Source of the DNA: Pelomonas sp047654805
Lineage (GTDB): Bacteria > Pseudomonadota > Gammaproteobacteria > Burkholderiales > Burkholderiaceae_C
Direction of reading: 5' to 3'
Assembly: GCF_047654805.1 (NCBI RefSeq)
Contig: NZ_JASGIV010000001.1
Location: 2,914,001-2,978,000, forward strand
Length of the DNA: 64,000 nt
This document shows, piece by piece, positions 63,075 through 64,000 of this stretch (position 1 is its first letter; each line of letters begins with the position of its first letter). Position numbers and translations under genes: made by a program. The notes below the pieces were generated by a model. It had not been told where the DNA came from, did no database searches, and saw only the letters and a program-made list of their open reading frames with translations.

Positions 63075-64000
63075 ATGTGGCAGGTCGACAACCGCACACC
63101 CTTCGCCGCCGAGCGCGGCTGGTTGCGTGACCGCGACGGCGCCGAGATCTGGGTCGTTGCGGTGAAGGCCACGTTTGACATCCGCCCTGACGGCACGACC
63201 GAGATCGCCAAGGAGCAGCCGGCGGTGCTGCGCCTGCCCGAACACTTCGGCGAGCCGGGGAAAAGCAGCATCAAGTACGACGCAGACCTGGTGCTCACGA
63301 AGAAGACCACCGACGTCATCGTCGTCGGCCACGCTTACCCGCCAGCAGGAGCGACGGTGACGCACGCCGATGTCGGCTTCAAGGTCGGCCCGGTGCAGAA
63401 GGTGCTGCGCGTCTTCGGTGATCGGCGCTGGCGCGCCATGGGCATGAGTGCGCCCGAGCCGTTCGAGAAGATGCCCATCATCTACGAACGCGCCTACGGC
63501 GGCACGGACCTGGCCTCCAAGACGCCAGAGAAGGACTGGGAGTGGCGCAACCCGGTCGGCGCAGGCTTTGCGACGAGCGGCAGCCATGCGAACGGTCTGG
63601 CGCTGCCGAACATCGAAGATCCGAAGCGCCTGATCGGCAGTTGGAGTGACCGGCCCGCCCCTGCCGGCTTTGGCGTGGTCGCGAGTCATTGGCAGCCGCG
63701 CGTCGGCTTTGCCGGCACGTACGACGACCACTGGATGAAGACACGCCAGCCGCTGCTGGCCGAAGATCTTGACGACCGCTATTTCCAGTGCGCGCCCGCC
63801 GACCAGCAGGCACCCGAGTTCCTGCGCGGCGGCGAGCCCGCGGTGCTGCTCAAGCTCACGCCTGGTGGCGAGCTGCGATTCACGCTGCCGAAACTCCACC
63901 TTGGTTTCGAGACCCGCTTCTACGACGGTGGCCGCCAGGTGCACCAGAACCGCAGGCTGCACACCGTGATCCTGGAGCCCGACTTTCCACGCGTCTCGCT
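63075..64000 (+). CDS. DUF2169 domain protein, T6SS effector adaptor (3' end beyond window)
   Basis: The first 308 residues of a DUF2169 protein. WQVDNRTPFAAERGWLRDRDGAEIWVVAVKATFDI is the canonical start, and MPIIYERAYGGTD, RNPVGAGF and LPNIEDP are further family segments. DUF2169 proteins act as chaperone/adaptors that help load PAAR-linked effectors on VgrG. The gene is open to the right edge; a PAAR or DUF4150 gene and a second effector would be expected beyond it. Confidence 0.9.
   Translation, partial: MWQVDNRTPFAAERGWLRDRDGAEIWVVAVKATFDIRPDGTTEIAKEQPAVLRLPEHFGEPGKSSIKYDADLVLTKKTTDVIVVGHAYPPAGATVTHADVGFKVGPVQKVLRVFGDRRWRAMGMSAPEPFEKMPIIYERAYGGTDLASKTPEKDWEWRNPVGAGFATSGSHANGLALPNIEDPKRLIGSWSDRPAPAGFGVVASHWQPRVGFAGTYDDHWMKTRQPLLAEDLDDRYFQCAPADQQAPEFLRGGEPAVLLKLTPGGELRFTLPKLHLGFETRFYDGGRQVHQNRRLHTVILEPDFPRVS

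Overview
The window is high-GC chromosomal DNA with densely packed, often overlapping genes. Gene content and synteny point to a betaproteobacterium of the order Burkholderiales, probably near the Rubrivivax/Leptothrix/Roseateles group. The supporting features are the xseA-exbB-exbD-lpxK-ycaR-kdsB-adk neighbourhood, a poly-3-hydroxybutyrate depolymerase, a tonB-exbB-exbD-exbD operon and a cytochrome c-fused copper nitrite reductase. The assignment rests on protein character and gene order read by eye; no database was searched. I saw no rRNA, tRNA, insertion sequence, prophage or CRISPR array.

Bases 1-12500 are mostly housekeeping. A P1B copper ATPase of the CcoI/CtpA kind runs off the left edge behind an FNR-type promoter. 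It is followed by a cupin protein, a glutathione S-transferase, phaZ, sodB, xseA, and the exbBD-lpxK-ycaR-kdsB-adk run for envelope and lipid A supply. A short-chain dehydrogenase sits behind a LiuR-like operator.

Bases 11200-25600 form an outer-membrane uptake region, all on the minus strand. It holds a tonB-exbB-exbD-exbD operon with a periplasmic helical-repeat protein behind an attenuator-like terminator, an Fe(II)/2-oxoglutarate oxygenase, a large TonB-dependent receptor, and a complete Yej/Opp-like peptide ABC importer. Together these could move one substrate from outside the cell to the cytoplasm.

Bases 25700-33300 carry ldcA, tadA, a 5-oxoproline module (pxpB-pxpC-pxpA with DUF969/DUF979 membrane proteins), a DUF72 protein, thpR and two small proteins. 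Bases 33375-36185 carry a nitrite-reduction operon, nirK-nirV-sco, behind a second FNR/NnrR-type promoter with the same geometry as the first.

Bases 36226-64000 are a complete type VI secretion system. The membrane-complex operon tssJ-tssK-tssL-tssM-tagF runs leftward. A response regulator and a hybrid histidine kinase sit in the divergent centre. The sheath, tube and baseplate operon tssA-tssB-tssC-hcp-hcp2-tagJ-tssE-tssF-tssG-tssH runs rightward and ends in a TPR-methyltransferase. Beyond it lie a convergent two-gene module that looks like a glycine-zipper membrane effector with its immunity partner, then vgrG, a DUF6484 gene and a DUF2169 gene cut by the right edge. The effector-immunity pair and the T6SS-linked TPR-methyltransferase are the most promising under-described elements.
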